Below, piece by piece: positions 9,546 to 17,065 of a stretch of 64,000 nucleotides of DNA. A program made the position numbers and the translations under genes. A model generated the notes under the pieces. That model saw only the letters and a list, made by a program, of their open reading frames with translations. It was not told where the DNA came from and searched no databases. The stretch's first letter is position 1; each line of letters starts with the position of its first letter. Source of the stretch: a virus; the IMG/VR virus record IMGVR_UViG_3300031784_000028, positions 1 to 64,000 of that record; one strand, given 5' to 3'.

Positions 9546-9845
9546 TTATTTTGTTTCCCACTTCACATACAAAACGGCTATTGACGGCTTCTCGTATTTA
9601 GTCGTGTCTTGTGTGTATTTTATCCCCAGGGGCTTCAGGTATCTTGGGGCAAGCGAAACAGTATGCCCACCCGATAGCTTTAACCACTCATTCGGTCGAG
9701 ATTGAACTAAGGCAAGAATCTGATTCGCCCAATCTTTCCTATCTACCCAAGCTTCCTTCTTGGTTATCTGTATCAGTTCTTCTGTTGATACTGGCAAGAT
9801 AGCAATAGGTTGCTTCCTATAAGAAACCCTGTGCCCTCTAGGCAT
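9546..9845 (-). CDS. Hypothetical protein, 99 aa
   Basis: Basic protein overlapping the end of the upstream gene by 8 nt. No recognised motif. Confidence 0.55.
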   Translation of the reverse strand: MPRGHRVSYRKQPIAILPVSTEELIQITKKEAWVDRKDWANQILALVQSRPNEWLKLSGGHTVSLAPRYLKPLGIKYTQDTTKYEKPSIAVLYVKWETK

Positions 9846-10071
9846 ACTCTTCTTCTAGGTCAAGGTCGGAGTCGTCAATTACTCCATTGAGAGCTGGCAC
9901 CCAATACTCGGGAAACTTCCACGGCTTCTCTAACCAATAGCCGTCATTGTTTACTTTTAGGTCTGCTAGGCGCTTGGTGATACCGCTAGCTACCTCTAGT
10001 GCCTCTCGAACGCTTAGGGCTTCCAAAAGCTCTAGGTAATTCTCTTGTGTTGCCTTTACTTCTTCGGTCAT
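9838..10071 (-). CDS. Hypothetical protein, 77 aa
   Basis: Start at ATG 10071 with AAGGAG 7 nt upstream; a longer in-frame extension would run through the promoter repeats at 10128-10168 and is rejected. Mostly helical, acidic C-terminus. First gene after a composite promoter. Confidence 0.6.
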   Translation of the reverse strand: MTEEVKATQENYLELLEALSVREALEVASGITKRLADLKVNNDGYWLEKPWKFPEYWVPALNGVIDDSDLDLEEEYA

Positions 10072-10127
10072 GCTACTCCTTGTTTGGGTTAGCGAAATTG
10101 CTAACAAAAACATACTCGCACACCCTA

Positions 10128-10168
10128 CTGACAACTTGGGGGGTTCTTTGATAACAAATTGATAACAA
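10128..10168 (-). promoter_or_regulatory. Composite promoter/operator, copy 1
   Basis: Two TAACAA half-sites start 11 bp apart (10152 and 10163) and a CTGACAA element lies at 10128-10134, exactly 17 bp from the nearer half-site. The same spacing occurs at three other sites. The -10 box is less clear in this copy (TATGTT about 13 bp further). Drives the gene at 9838-10071. Confidence 0.55.
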
Positions 10169-10230
10169 AAAATCTCCACAGGATCCTCGCAGGTGCAGCC
10201 CACACTGTAGTGCCACAGAAATTATCCAAC

Positions 10231-10259
10231 AAAAAACACCCCACCCGAAGGTGAGGTGT
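10231..10259 (-). terminator. Rho-independent terminator
   Basis: ACACC(C)CACC-cgaa-GGTG(A)GGTGT stem with UUUUUUG on the minus strand, 14 nt after the stop of the gene at 10273. Confidence 0.8.
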
Positions 10260-10272
10260 CTTTTGACTTTTG

Positions 10273-10569
10273 CTATCTCGGAAGGTTGAGAGTTAGAACT
10301 TCCCCGAACTTCACTAAAGCGTCATACGCTTCAGGGAACTTAGTTTCGAAATCGTCCCAACTGTTGATAGACCTACGCTCGCTAAGTGTGACTTCAGCGA
10401 TAAGGTCACCATTACCGTTTAGTATTTGAGTTGGTTGCTTAGCAACCGTATCCAAAACCAAACTTCTAATCTCGCTCTCACGCTCGGAGAGTTCTGCCTT
10501 CCTCGCTCTAACTTCAGCAAGTTCAGCAATAGTTTCCTCGAGTGATACCGCAACTAATACATTAGACAT
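10273..10569 (-). CDS. Coiled-coil hypothetical protein, 98 aa
   Basis: Start at ATG 10569 with AAGGGGG upstream. The N-terminal half (about 10-45) is a Glu/Arg-rich heptad-like helix; the C-terminal half has a short beta-containing segment. Monocistronic between a composite promoter and a terminator. Function unknown. Confidence 0.65.
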   Translation of the reverse strand: MSNVLVAVSLEETIAELAEVRARKAELSERESEIRSLVLDTVAKQPTQILNGNGDLIAEVTLSERRSINSWDDFETKFPEAYDALVKFGEVLTLNLPR

Positions 10570-10635
10570 TTCTGCCCCCTTCTGACCCAAAGGTCTTGTA
10601 GCCCTCGGTCACCTTGACTTCCTGACTACCCTAGT

Positions 10636-10692
10636 AGTCTAATCTCTACCCCCGACAAAAGTGAACTTATTTTGATAACAAGTTGGTAACAA
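10636..10692 (-). promoter_or_regulatory. Composite promoter/operator, copy 2
   Basis: TAACAA half-sites at 10676 and 10687 (11-bp period), CCGACAA at 10652-10658 (17 bp from the near half-site) and a minus-strand -10 TAGACT at 10641-10636 with 10 bp between it and the TTGTCGG element. Drives the gene at 10273-10569. Confidence 0.65.
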
Positions 10693-10726
10693 AAATTTGC
10701 CACTTGATCGATCCAGGATCCAGGCA

Positions 10727-10773
10727 AAAGTTAAACCCCCTAATCTGACTCTCAGGTCGAGATTATTAGGGGG
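10727..10773 (-). terminator. Rho-independent terminator
   Basis: CCCCCTAAT/ATTAGGGGG outer stem with an inner CTC/GAG extension, followed on the minus strand by UUUAACUUUU. Ends the gene at 10789. Confidence 0.75.
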
Positions 10774-10788
10774 CTTAGGCTTTTTAGT

Positions 10789-11154
10789 TTAGCTCACATA
10801 ACCGAACTGCTTCATAGACTCTCGCATAGACTCGGAGATTCTTTGTAGCTTGTCTAGGTCGGTGTTGCTAAGTCCTAGTGTTGCTCCCTCTTCATCAAAC
10901 CCACCAGTGAAAACTACAGTTCCGTGTATCGGATAAGTTCCACCAACAGACTCGAAGAACGCTGTTGCCATAGGGTTAGGGTCTAGCTCTGCTTTGAACA
11001 GAAACTCCTCATTGACCCACATTGTGATTACATCGTTGATAGCTATTGCTTCTATCAAACCGTCTACAGAACTCTGTAGCTTCTCTAGCGAACCCTCGGT
11101 AATGTCATACTCCCGAACTTCACCCTTTGAACTTACTTCTAATGCCTTGTTCAT
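10789..11154 (-). CDS. Hypothetical protein, 121 aa
   Basis: Soluble protein with an AAGGGG ribosome binding site before ATG 11154. No recognised domain. Monocistronic. Confidence 0.65.
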   Translation of the reverse strand: MNKALEVSSKGEVREYDITEGSLEKLQSSVDGLIEAIAINDVITMWVNEEFLFKAELDPNPMATAFFESVGGTYPIHGTVVFTGGFDEEGATLGLSNTDLDKLQRISESMRESMKQFGYVS

Positions 11155-11231
11155 TTGTTGCCCCTTATCTATCTGGCATTTCCAGATACTAAAACAGTAG
11201 CATAGAACTACTAAAAACTCCAGCGTGTCAA

Positions 11232-11522
11232 CTAATTATTTTGGATCCTTAGCTTCCAATAACGCCAGCTTGACTTGACTACAAAATACTCCCTAAGGCT
11301 TAGAAATACCCCAACAAGGGTAGTCAAACCATAGGCGGCAATAATCTCCACTACGGTATGGTTGCCTTTGATAAAACCCATAACCAAAAGAAAACCACCG
11401 CATACAGCGAAACCTGAAAACAGGGTTGCTAGGTGTTGGTAGTGAAACCTATACTTCTGAAACTTAGCCCACTCACGCTTCCCAGCTCGTTGACGCTTTT
11501 GGTATGGTGTTAGTCGCTTCAC
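11232..11522 (-). CDS. Two-span membrane protein, 96 aa
   Basis: A very basic N-terminus (KRLTPYQKRQRAGKR) is followed by two hydrophobic segments (about 30-52 and 58-76). Start overlaps the upstream stop (ATGA). Function unknown. Confidence 0.65.
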   Translation of the reverse strand: MKRLTPYQKRQRAGKREWAKFQKYRFHYQHLATLFSGFAVCGGFLLVMGFIKGNHTVVEIIAAYGLTTLVGVFLSLREYFVVKSSWRYWKLRIQNN

Positions 11523-11758
11523 GCTCTTACCCCTATCGAAAATACTTCCACTAGCTTTGTGTCTAGTCGCTCTAAGTTTAGTTTAGCTTTGTATGAATCT
11601 CCATACAAGTATCTAAGCGACAAGTTTCTAATTTCTTGGTTAGTTGAAATCTCACGCCAAATCGCTGACTTACTGCTGTCGCTGTATTCTTGTTCGCCCC
11701 CTGCTAGTGCCATAACTCGCTCATACGCATAACTCATTGACATTGGAACATTTGACAT
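11519..11758 (-). CDS. Hypothetical protein, 79 aa
   Basis: ATG at 11758 with TTAGGGG upstream. Soluble; coupled to the membrane protein downstream. The likely promoter (TGTCGG-10-TAGATT, about 11794-11815) belongs to the same family as the composite promoters. Confidence 0.6.
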   Translation of the reverse strand: MSNVPMSMSYAYERVMALAGGEQEYSDSSKSAIWREISTNQEIRNLSLRYLYGDSYKAKLNLERLDTKLVEVFSIGVRA

Positions 11759-11833
11759 TTTTACCCCTAACTGTAAGCAACTTGCTTACAAGACCAATCT
11801 AGCAAAACCTACCGACATTTTCCAGCATTTGTT

Positions 11834-12292
11834 TTAGGCGTGTCGCGCTCGCGGGGCCGGCGATTGTCGATCTTTGGGGATTAGACCACTGGCCTCGAAT
11901 TTTCTAAGGTGATAGTTAGTAGTGTTTGTAGCCTTACCAATCTGATTCTTTACCACCAGGCGCGGGCTACCCTGGCAAGCATACTCTGCCCAGTAAAGCT
12001 GTGCCAGGGATACTTTGTTAGTGTCCCCACTAGCTATTAAGTTATGTAGCCAGGGGTTGTACTCATAGACCAGGCTTCTAAGAATCTCGGGAATCTTTAG
12101 TTTAGTTAGCGCGGCAGTAGTAATTCCAGACGCTCCCGAAACTTCCATTGACTCTACCCTTAAGCGCTCGCCAGTAAAGCTAATCTGATATCTAACTTCT
12201 AAGTCAAGCTCTTTGTATGTAACCACTTTAGTTATTAACTCGGGAAGACTAAGCCTTCTAGATCTACTGTCGGCCGGCCCAAACTCAATCAT
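11834..12292 (-). CDS. Putative winged-helix DNA-binding protein
   Basis: The C-terminal 45 residues (about 108-145) include VKNQIGKATNTTNYHLRKFE and GLIPKDRQS, which read like a winged-helix recognition helix plus wing. The N-terminal two thirds have no recognised domain. Overlaps the upstream gene by 8 nt. May regulate the small-gene operons; inference. Confidence 0.55.
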   Translation of the reverse strand: MIEFGPADSRSRRLSLPELITKVVTYKELDLEVRYQISFTGERLRVESMEVSGASGITTAALTKLKIPEILRSLVYEYNPWLHNLIASGDTNKVSLAQLYWAEYACQGSPRLVVKNQIGKATNTTNYHLRKFEASGLIPKDRQSPAPRARHA

Positions 12293-12497
12293 CTCGCGGC
12301 CTCTTCTTGTTTAGAATCTCTAGAGCTTCCGCATAGAGCTCCAGCTCGGGGTCGTTCACCCATTCATTTAATTCGGTGTCCCAAACTTGCTCACTCTTGC
12401 TAAACCTAGCTGTAAAAGTGTCATCATCTATAAACGGCTCTTTGGAGTCTAAGTCCACACCAACTACAAAATAGACTTGCTTACTCAACAGTTTCAC
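12285..12497 (-). CDS. Hypothetical protein, 70 aa
   Basis: Acidic protein between two overlapping neighbours in an operon (12756-12902, 12481-12759, this gene, 11834-12292). No motif recognised. Confidence 0.6.
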   Translation of the reverse strand: MKLLSKQVYFVVGVDLDSKEPFIDDDTFTARFSKSEQVWDTELNEWVNDPELELYAEALEILNKKRPRDD

Positions 12498-12759
12498 CCC
12501 TCTCTACTCGTGCCTTGTGTTTGGCAATTTGCTTTTGTATCTGTGTTACTCGCTTCTCTAGATTAGCAATTGTAATCCTAACGTTTGCGTCATAGACTTC
12601 GGCGTATTTTGAATTAGTTTTGCTTACTCTACCAGTCTTAGCTCTCCAAGCGCCCTGCCTAATTGAATTACAGTCTTTACAGTATCGAACTCCACTTGGT
12701 GTTGTAGTGTAAAGATTAATTCTTGAATGACCTTTACGGCAAGTTTCTATTTTGCTCAT
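12481..12759 (-). CDS. Zinc-ribbon protein with coiled-coil tail, 92 aa
   Basis: The N-terminus carries Cys-x2-Gly-His and RYCKDCNSIRQG, the CxxGH...CxxC pattern seen in small DNA-binding phage proteins related to HNH endonucleases, though no HNH core follows. The C-terminal 40 residues are a likely coiled coil. Start overlaps the upstream stop (ATGA). Confidence 0.6.
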   Translation of the reverse strand: MSKIETCRKGHSRINLYTTTPSGVRYCKDCNSIRQGAWRAKTGRVSKTNSKYAEVYDANVRITIANLEKRVTQIQKQIAKHKARVERGETVE

Positions 12760-12902
12760 TTACCACACCGCTCAATCGCATTTAGCTCTCGCTGAAACCA
12801 ATCATCAAAACTTTCTTGACACTCACCGCATAAAGGGTGAACTACCCTGTCGCTCAAAACTTCTATCTCTTTGTCGCATTTATAGCAAGTTGTCTTTAGC
12901 AT
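12756..12902 (-). CDS. Small zinc-ribbon protein, 48 aa
   Basis: ATG at 12902 with AAGGGG upstream. Two CxxC knuckles (TCYKCDKE and LCGECQES) 18 residues apart indicate one bound zinc. First gene of the operon behind the 12931-12960 promoter. Function unknown. Confidence 0.65.
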   Translation of the reverse strand: MLKTTCYKCDKEIEVLSDRVVHPLCGECQESFDDWFQRELNAIERCGK

Positions 12903-12930
12903 TTACTTACCCCTTTCATTAGGTAATAGA

Positions 12931-12960
12931 ACCCTACTAGTAGCTACTGACATTTGTCAA
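12931..12960 (-). promoter_or_regulatory. Promoter
   Basis: Minus-strand TTGACA (12960-12955) and TAGGGT (12936-12931), 18-bp spacer, containing a TGTCAG element 10 bp before the -10 as in the composite promoters. Confidence 0.55.
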
Positions 12961-12999
12961 GTATCCACACCGGAATCTTATGGATCCAAAAAAAGTTTT

Positions 13000-13066
13000 G
13001 GCGGTAGTGAATTGGGGGAATCCACTACCGCCTTGGATTAGGTAAAAGGGGGATAATACCTAATCC
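13000..13066 (-). ncRNA. Tandem hairpins with CCCCC loops at an operon end
   Basis: Two adjacent perfect 10-bp stems (13035-13066 then 13000-13032 in transcript order) each expose CCCCC in the loop of the minus-strand RNA. A run of U (12988-12995) follows, so the pair also forms a terminator for the gene at 13106-13453. The loops are complementary to GGGG Shine-Dalgarno cores of nearby genes, so a processed 3'-UTR small RNA is possible. Confidence 0.55.
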
Positions 13067-13105
13067 GCTTCCAGCCTGAGGAGCAAGCTCAACTCAAGCT
13101 GAAAC

Positions 13106-13453
13106 CTAGAATCCAACTACCGCGGGGTATCGGACAAACTCAGTATACACCTTGTCGCAATAAGAATACGCTCCACTATCGGCGTGAACATAGACATTTG
13201 GCACATCTGCCATTTCGCCACCTGCTAGCTGTCCAACTTCAATACCGAAAGACAACTCACCATCGTAGTTGCCTAGAGTCGCGAACTCATAAAAAATCTG
13301 AGCCACAAGATAGCTAGGGTCGCCAATCCTAGTTGTCCTAGCTAAAACATTTTTTACGGCAGTAAGGTTATCATCGCCTGACCAGTGTCCATAAAGAATA
13401 ATTGGTAAGTCTAGATTCTTGCTGTCAATCTGAATGTAAGCCCTGTTTCCCAT
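13106..13453 (-). CDS. Phage-conserved hypothetical protein, 115 aa
   Basis: Begins MGNRAYIQIDSKNLDLPIIL. It matches my memory of a family common in actinophages (start GNRA-x-I, followed by LYGHWSG), of unknown function. Followed by the C-rich-loop hairpins. Confidence 0.6.
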   Translation of the reverse strand: MGNRAYIQIDSKNLDLPIILYGHWSGDDNLTAVKNVLARTTRIGDPSYLVAQIFYEFATLGNYDGELSFGIEVGQLAGGEMADVPNVYVHADSGAYSYCDKVYTEFVRYPAVVGF

Positions 13454-13454
13454 T

Positions 13455-13730
13455 TTAGTAATCCCCTTCGTTTGTAATCCAAGTATCTAAGTGATGTGCT
13501 TCCACAATAGCTGAGGCCGGAGCAAAAGTCAAGCCTCGGTAAAGAACTCCCTCGGGCATTGCAATTTCCCTGTTCCAATCTTCTTCGTTGCAAGCTTCAA
13601 TAGCTTCCATACAAGGCTTGACCATGGACTTCGGGACCGGAGGATAGTGATTACCCTTTAGGTGCCACTCTATCTGTTGCTCTAGAGGTATTTCTGATTC
13701 TGCTATGCCTTCGGCATACATTCTTCCCAT
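13455..13730 (-). CDS. Hypothetical protein, 91 aa
   Basis: Start at ATG 13730 with GAAAGGGAG upstream. No recognised domain. One base separates its stop from the next start. Confidence 0.6.
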   Translation of the reverse strand: MGRMYAEGIAESEIPLEQQIEWHLKGNHYPPVPKSMVKPCMEAIEACNEEDWNREIAMPEGVLYRGLTFAPASAIVEAHHLDTWITNEGDY

Positions 13731-13805
13731 TTGATTCTCCCTTTCGTTTAGTTTTGTGTTGCATTTGAACTGTACCACATTCGTTGCTGTTAGCTCACGT
13801 GTGTC

Positions 13806-13913
13806 TTAAACTTTTTTTCCTTTGAGTAGATCCACTCCAAGACCTTTGTTGACAACTTTGCCACAGATCGCGCAAGCTCCCCATTGGAATTGATGAATGT
13901 GTTTCTTTGCCAT
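13806..13913 (-). CDS. Small zinc-binding protein, 35 aa
   Basis: ATG at 13913 with GAAAGGGA upstream. Contains His residues followed by CAICGK, a single zinc knuckle, in a very small basic protein. Preceded by a consensus promoter at 13940-13968. Confidence 0.55.
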   Translation of the reverse strand: MAKKHIHQFQWGACAICGKVVNKGLGVDLLKGKKV

Positions 13914-13939
13914 TTTCTGATCCCTTTCCCTTTGTCTAA

Positions 13940-13968
13940 AGAATACGCCACTGGCCGGCAGTTGTCAA
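13940..13968 (-). promoter_or_regulatory. Consensus sigma-70-type promoter
   Basis: Minus-strand TTGACA (13968-13963) and TATTCT (13945-13940), 17-bp spacer. Lies between the stop at 13979 and the start at 13913. Confidence 0.65.
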
Positions 13969-13978
13969 GCGCGCGGCG

Positions 13979-14155
13979 CTAGTAGTTTTCGTTTACCCAA
14001 TCAATAAGACCTTCTAAAGTCTCAACGCTTCTTAGCGCGACAAGAAAGTTTTCATCCTCAAGCAACAGATAAGCCGAAACTGTTGTTTCTGCTTCCACGG
14101 TAGCCATTACTGTATTCAAGCCACGCTCTGAGACTAAGTCAACAAGCCAGCTCAT
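13979..14155 (-). CDS. Hypothetical protein, 58 aa
   Basis: ATG at 14155 overlaps the upstream stop by one base. Acidic, helical. No motif. Confidence 0.6.
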   Translation of the reverse strand: MSWLVDLVSERGLNTVMATVEAETTVSAYLLLEDENFLVALRSVETLEGLIDWVNENY

Positions 14156-14361
14156 TAGACTGTCTCCATTTCTTCTAGCCAGCCTGTAAACTCTCTAGAC
14201 ATTTCATCCGCGAAACTGGTGTACTCTAATGCTTCACTTAGTTTCGCAAACTTTTTGGTTGTGTAGTCTGTGTGTTCCGGTAGCAAGTACTGAAATACCA
14301 CGGGGGTATTAGGGTCCACTGTCTGTAGACTCTTGATCAAATCTCCAACTGTTGTAGCCAT
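14155..14361 (-). CDS. Hypothetical protein, 68 aa
   Basis: Starts MATTVGDLIKSLQTVDPNTP, a pattern common to small phage proteins of unknown function. Coupled to the next gene. Confidence 0.6.
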   Translation of the reverse strand: MATTVGDLIKSLQTVDPNTPVVFQYLLPEHTDYTTKKFAKLSEALEYTSFADEMSREFTGWLEEMETV

Positions 14362-14396
14362 TTCATTTCCCTTTCTGTTGTGTTTCTAATTGTCCA

Positions 14397-14636
14397 CTAC
14401 TTGACACTTGGTGTCAAGGCTGAATCCATTACTGCTTTTAGTGTTTCGTATCTGGCGATGTTTTCGCCTATCCACACTTCCGCAACCATGCGGCTGTTTT
14501 TGTATCCTGTTCCAACTACACGGCGGGGCGTAATTGTTCCATTAGCCAAATCGGCTCTCATCTTTTTGTAGCCCTCCACTTGACTCTCAATGTATTCGCG
14601 TGAGTAAGTTGTTCCATAAACATTTATCTCGTTCAT
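14397..14636 (-). CDS. Hypothetical protein, 79 aa
   Basis: Soluble protein with AAAAGGGAA before the ATG at 14636; its start overlaps the stop of the zinc-binding gene upstream. No recognised motif. Confidence 0.6.
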   Translation of the reverse strand: MNEINVYGTTYSREYIESQVEGYKKMRADLANGTITPRRVVGTGYKNSRMVAEVWIGENIARYETLKAVMDSALTPSVK

Positions 14637-14827
14637 TAGTTTCCCTTTTCTTTTAGTAGTAATTGCCCTTTACCTAATCCTAGCCCAACGCCATTCGCTA
14701 GCCAGTCTGTTTGGCACATAAAGGCCCACGGGCCTAGTTTAGTTGCACCATCGTATCTAGCGCTACCCCCGCAGAAATCGCATTTCGGTAGCTCTGAAAC
14801 TGTTGCCACTCTTGAGTCTTTTTCCAT
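14636..14827 (-). CDS. Zinc-binding hypothetical protein, 63 aa
   Basis: Contains CDFCGGSARYDG and a later CQTDW, a treble-clef-like zinc site frequent in small actinophage proteins. First gene downstream of composite promoter copy 3. Confidence 0.6.
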   Translation of the reverse strand: MEKDSRVATVSELPKCDFCGGSARYDGATKLGPWAFMCQTDWLANGVGLGLGKGQLLLKEKGN

Positions 14828-14933
14828 TTGTTTCCCCTTTGTCTAGTTTTTAGTTTGGTATTAGGAGAAGGCATTTCATCTACTTCTAGAATTACCTATC
14901 TTTGTACTTTGTAGAATCCTAATTCCATAATTC

Positions 14934-14990
14934 ACTTTACCCTATACCGCCGACAAAAGTGAGGACATTTTAATAACAAATCCATAACAA
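14934..14990 (-). promoter_or_regulatory. Composite promoter/operator, copy 3
   Basis: TAACAA half-sites at 14974 and 14985, CCGACAA at 14950-14956 and minus-strand -10 TAAAGT at 14939-14934; spacings 11, 17 and 10 bp as in copies 2 and 4. GGATC-containing sequence lies just upstream. Drives the 14636-14827 operon. Confidence 0.65.
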
Positions 14991-15022
14991 AATTTGGATC
15001 ACCGGAGCGCCGGATCCGGCAA

Positions 15023-15046
15023 AAAAATAACCCCCCTTTCGGGGGG
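15023..15046 (-). terminator. Rho-independent terminator
   Basis: CCCCCC-tttc-GGGGGG stem with UUAUUUUUUU on the minus strand, just after the stop at 15060. Confidence 0.85.
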
Positions 15047-15059
15047 CTATCCATAAAGC

Positions 15060-15161
15060 TTAGAGCTTAGCTAAAATTTCTTCCAGCTGTTTTATTTGCT
15101 CTGGTGTTAGAGCCTCAATAGCCTCTGTGTTGATTAGGCTACCATTTGTCCATTCTTCCAT
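15060..15161 (-). CDS. Very small protein, 33 aa
   Basis: ATG at 15161 preceded by GGGGAGG, one base from the upstream stop. Acidic, predicted amphipathic helix at the C-terminus (TPEQIKQLEEILAKL). Function unknown. Confidence 0.6.
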   Translation of the reverse strand: MEEWTNGSLINTEAIEALTPEQIKQLEEILAKL

Positions 15162-15162
15162 C

Positions 15163-15333
15163 TCACACCTCCCCTTCTTGATTAGATACTACCAGTTTAT
15201 CTTGGTGAATCCAAATCACGTTGTTATCAGTTGTCCTGACGTAAACGTATCCTTCTTCAACATCGAAGTTTGCCACACGTCCAACTATGCTCTTGTGTTC
15301 TGCCACAAAAACTTTAGTTCCGATCTTTAGCAT
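15163..15333 (-). CDS. Hypothetical protein, 56 aa
   Basis: Start at ATG 15333 with AAAAGGGG upstream; begins MLKIGTKVFVAEHKS. Looks like a small beta-barrel (KOW/SH3-like) by its alternating hydrophobic strands. First gene behind composite promoter copy 4. Confidence 0.6.
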   Translation of the reverse strand: MLKIGTKVFVAEHKSIVGRVANFDVEEGYVYVRTTDNNVIWIHQDKLVVSNQEGEV

Positions 15334-15373
15334 TATTCCCCTTTTGCCAACCACCCTGGTTGGACTTGTTTTT

Positions 15374-15430
15374 AGTTTAGCGGCAGCCACCGACAAACAC
15401 GCGCTAATCGCGATAACAAATTAGTAACAA
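15374..15430 (-). promoter_or_regulatory. Composite promoter/operator, copy 4
   Basis: TAACAA half-sites at 15414 and 15425, CCGACAA at 15390-15396, minus-strand -10 TAAACT at 15379-15374; spacings 11, 17 and 10 bp. Drives the gene at 15163-15333. Confidence 0.65.
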
Positions 15431-15474
15431 AATTTTAGATCCACCGGAGCCGGTAACCGCCGGTAAAAGTTTAG

Positions 15475-15575
15475 TGAGCAGTTTTACAACTTGCTCAGGT
15501 TGCTTCGGGCGTTGAACCTGCTAAGCAGGGGTCTTTCCCTAAGTCTATGAGCAGTTTTACAACTTACTCAGGTTG
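15475..15575 (-). repeat. Direct repeat of a 28-nt hairpin unit
   Basis: Two 28-nt copies (15475-15502 and 15548-15575) differ at one base. In the minus-strand RNA each folds into a stem (TGAGCA..AGTT with AACT..GCTCA) closed by a GUAA loop of GNRA type. Between them lies the perfect palindrome CCTGCTTAGCAGG. The element forms the 3' region of the gene at 15590-16108. Confidence 0.6.
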
Positions 15576-15589
15576 TTTTGTTAGGGGGG

Positions 15590-16108
15590 CTAACAAATCT
15601 CGAATCCACCACAGCTCTCTAGGAAGTCGGCAAACTCTTCTAGGTCCTCTAAGTCTACTGAGTAGTGAGTGTCCCAAGCAACTTTAGTTCCCTCGCCGTG
15701 ACAACCATTACAGTAGCCCTTGGCTCGCCCAATAATGCTCGCCATCTCTGGCGACAGTTCTCGCTCTGGCATACCATTACTGACACCAACCTCATCAGTT
15801 CTGATTCCAGTTCCATCACACAAATCGCAATGCTCTAAAGGCAGACTCGCAAGATACTTGTTTCTAGAATCTATGTAAGCTTGTGCCTTACCACTAGCCA
15901 AGTCTTCCCTGAGTAGTTTTGAGAGCAATTTGCTTTTTGTTTCGTTGAGTCCATCGCCATCGTTCGACTGAGCGTATTCCACAAGAGCAGCAATCTCTGA
16001 GTGATTGTCCTCGACATACTGCCATAGAGGTCGCCAGCCCCAAACATTTCTACGAAAATACTCGCCAACCTCGTTGGTTGGTTTCTTGCCATAAACATCC
16101 ATACCCAT
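15590..16108 (-). CDS. Hypothetical protein with DnaJ-like zinc finger
   Basis: The 172-residue protein starts MGMDVYGKKPTNEVGEYFRR, a start shared with many phage proteins of unknown function. Two cysteine clusters in the middle (CDLCDGTG and CNGCHGEG) have the CxxCxGxG form of DnaJ zinc fingers, so it probably binds zinc and perhaps unfolded protein or nucleic acid. Confidence 0.65.
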   Translation of the reverse strand: MGMDVYGKKPTNEVGEYFRRNVWGWRPLWQYVEDNHSEIAALVEYAQSNDGDGLNETKSKLLSKLLREDLASGKAQAYIDSRNKYLASLPLEHCDLCDGTGIRTDEVGVSNGMPERELSPEMASIIGRAKGYCNGCHGEGTKVAWDTHYSVDLEDLEEFADFLESCGGFEIC

Positions 16109-16182
16109 TTTTATTTCTCCCTTTCTCTTGGGTATCTAAATCGTAGCATAGTCCTAAGACATTTTGCGTTAGATTCGGAAAA

Positions 16183-16482
16183 TTATTTCACTAGATCTGA
16201 ATATTGATCGATCCACTCAAAACTTCTAGGCGCGAACAAAACTTCTGGCGTTGACTCTCGATACATTTTTAGTCCAGTTTCCAGGATTAATTCGTGTGGA
16301 CTTTTACCAAGTCCTATAGCGATAGCTTCGATTATTTTTGAAGAAGGCTCTTTAACGCCGCGTTCGGTATCGCATAAGTGTCCTAGTGATAGCGACCCTT
16401 TACCCGAAACCTCTCTTAGCGTTCTTCCCTGCGATATTCGTTCCTCGCGGATCACCTCGCCAAGTGCTTCATTGAATTTCAT
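16183..16482 (-). CDS. XRE-family HTH regulator
   Basis: Start at ATG 16482 with GGAAAGGGA upstream. Residues 5-65 form an HTH_3/XRE domain (REERISQGRTLREVS..SLGHLCDTERG). Likely a repressor or activator of phage or host genes; target unknown. Confidence 0.75.
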   Translation of the reverse strand: MKFNEALGEVIREERISQGRTLREVSGKGSLSLGHLCDTERGVKEPSSKIIEAIAIGLGKSPHELILETGLKMYRESTPEVLFAPRSFEWIDQYSDLVK

Positions 16483-16537
16483 AATTCCCTTTCCGTTAGG
16501 TGTGTTCAGTCTATAGCGTGCCCGTTGCTTTTCGCAA

Positions 16538-17065
16538 CTACCACACCTTGCCAACCTGGTAAGTTTCATCACAGTTTAGGCACTTGACATCCGCATAGAC
16601 AGGCCGTTCTGGCGAGCGCCGTAGCTGGTCAAACACCTCCGTAGTCGTCATGCTCCACTCGTGAGATGGCTCCGGTTCGTATTCAGGCAAGCCGTCTACC
16701 CAATCCTTGAGCCGTTGTGTCGGGAGGCCGTTATACCAATCCTCGCCACCCTCCCAGGAATCGTAGTCTTGCCAGCCCTCTATCGCTTCCGCCCGTAGGT
16801 CTAGTTCAGTAGGCTCCGTGCCGTCCGCCATTTCTGGTTTCTCTTTCGGCACATGCCACTTCGGATTCTCGAGCAAGTAAGCAACCTCGCCGAAATGGTC
16901 CATGTTCATTGGAATCACCAGCGTTATAAACTTGTCGCCGTTTGTCTCGGCCGGCTCCTGGTTCTCCGGGTTGTCCAGATACTTCATCTCGTAAGCCGAT
17001 AGGCGAACCATGCCGTCCACCACATAGACATTGAACTCGTATTCTTTTGACTTCACTTTGACCAC
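16538..17065 (-). CDS. Hypothetical protein with C-terminal zinc knuckle
   Basis: 175 residues, acidic, Trp-rich in the middle, ending with KCLNCDETYQVGKVW, half of a zinc ribbon. Locally more GC-rich than its neighbours, suggesting a different recent source. Function unknown. Confidence 0.6.
   Translation of the reverse strand: MVKVKSKEYEFNVYVVDGMVRLSAYEMKYLDNPENQEPAETNGDKFITLVIPMNMDHFGEVAYLLENPKWHVPKEKPEMADGTEPTELDLRAEAIEGWQDYDSWEGGEDWYNGLPTQRLKDWVDGLPEYEPEPSHEWSMTTTEVFDQLRRSPERPVYADVKCLNCDETYQVGKVW

Noticed and set aside
15475-15575. Two 28-nt repeats considered as a CRISPR array
   Set aside because: Only two units, a self-complementary spacer and no cas genes; better explained as structured RNA.
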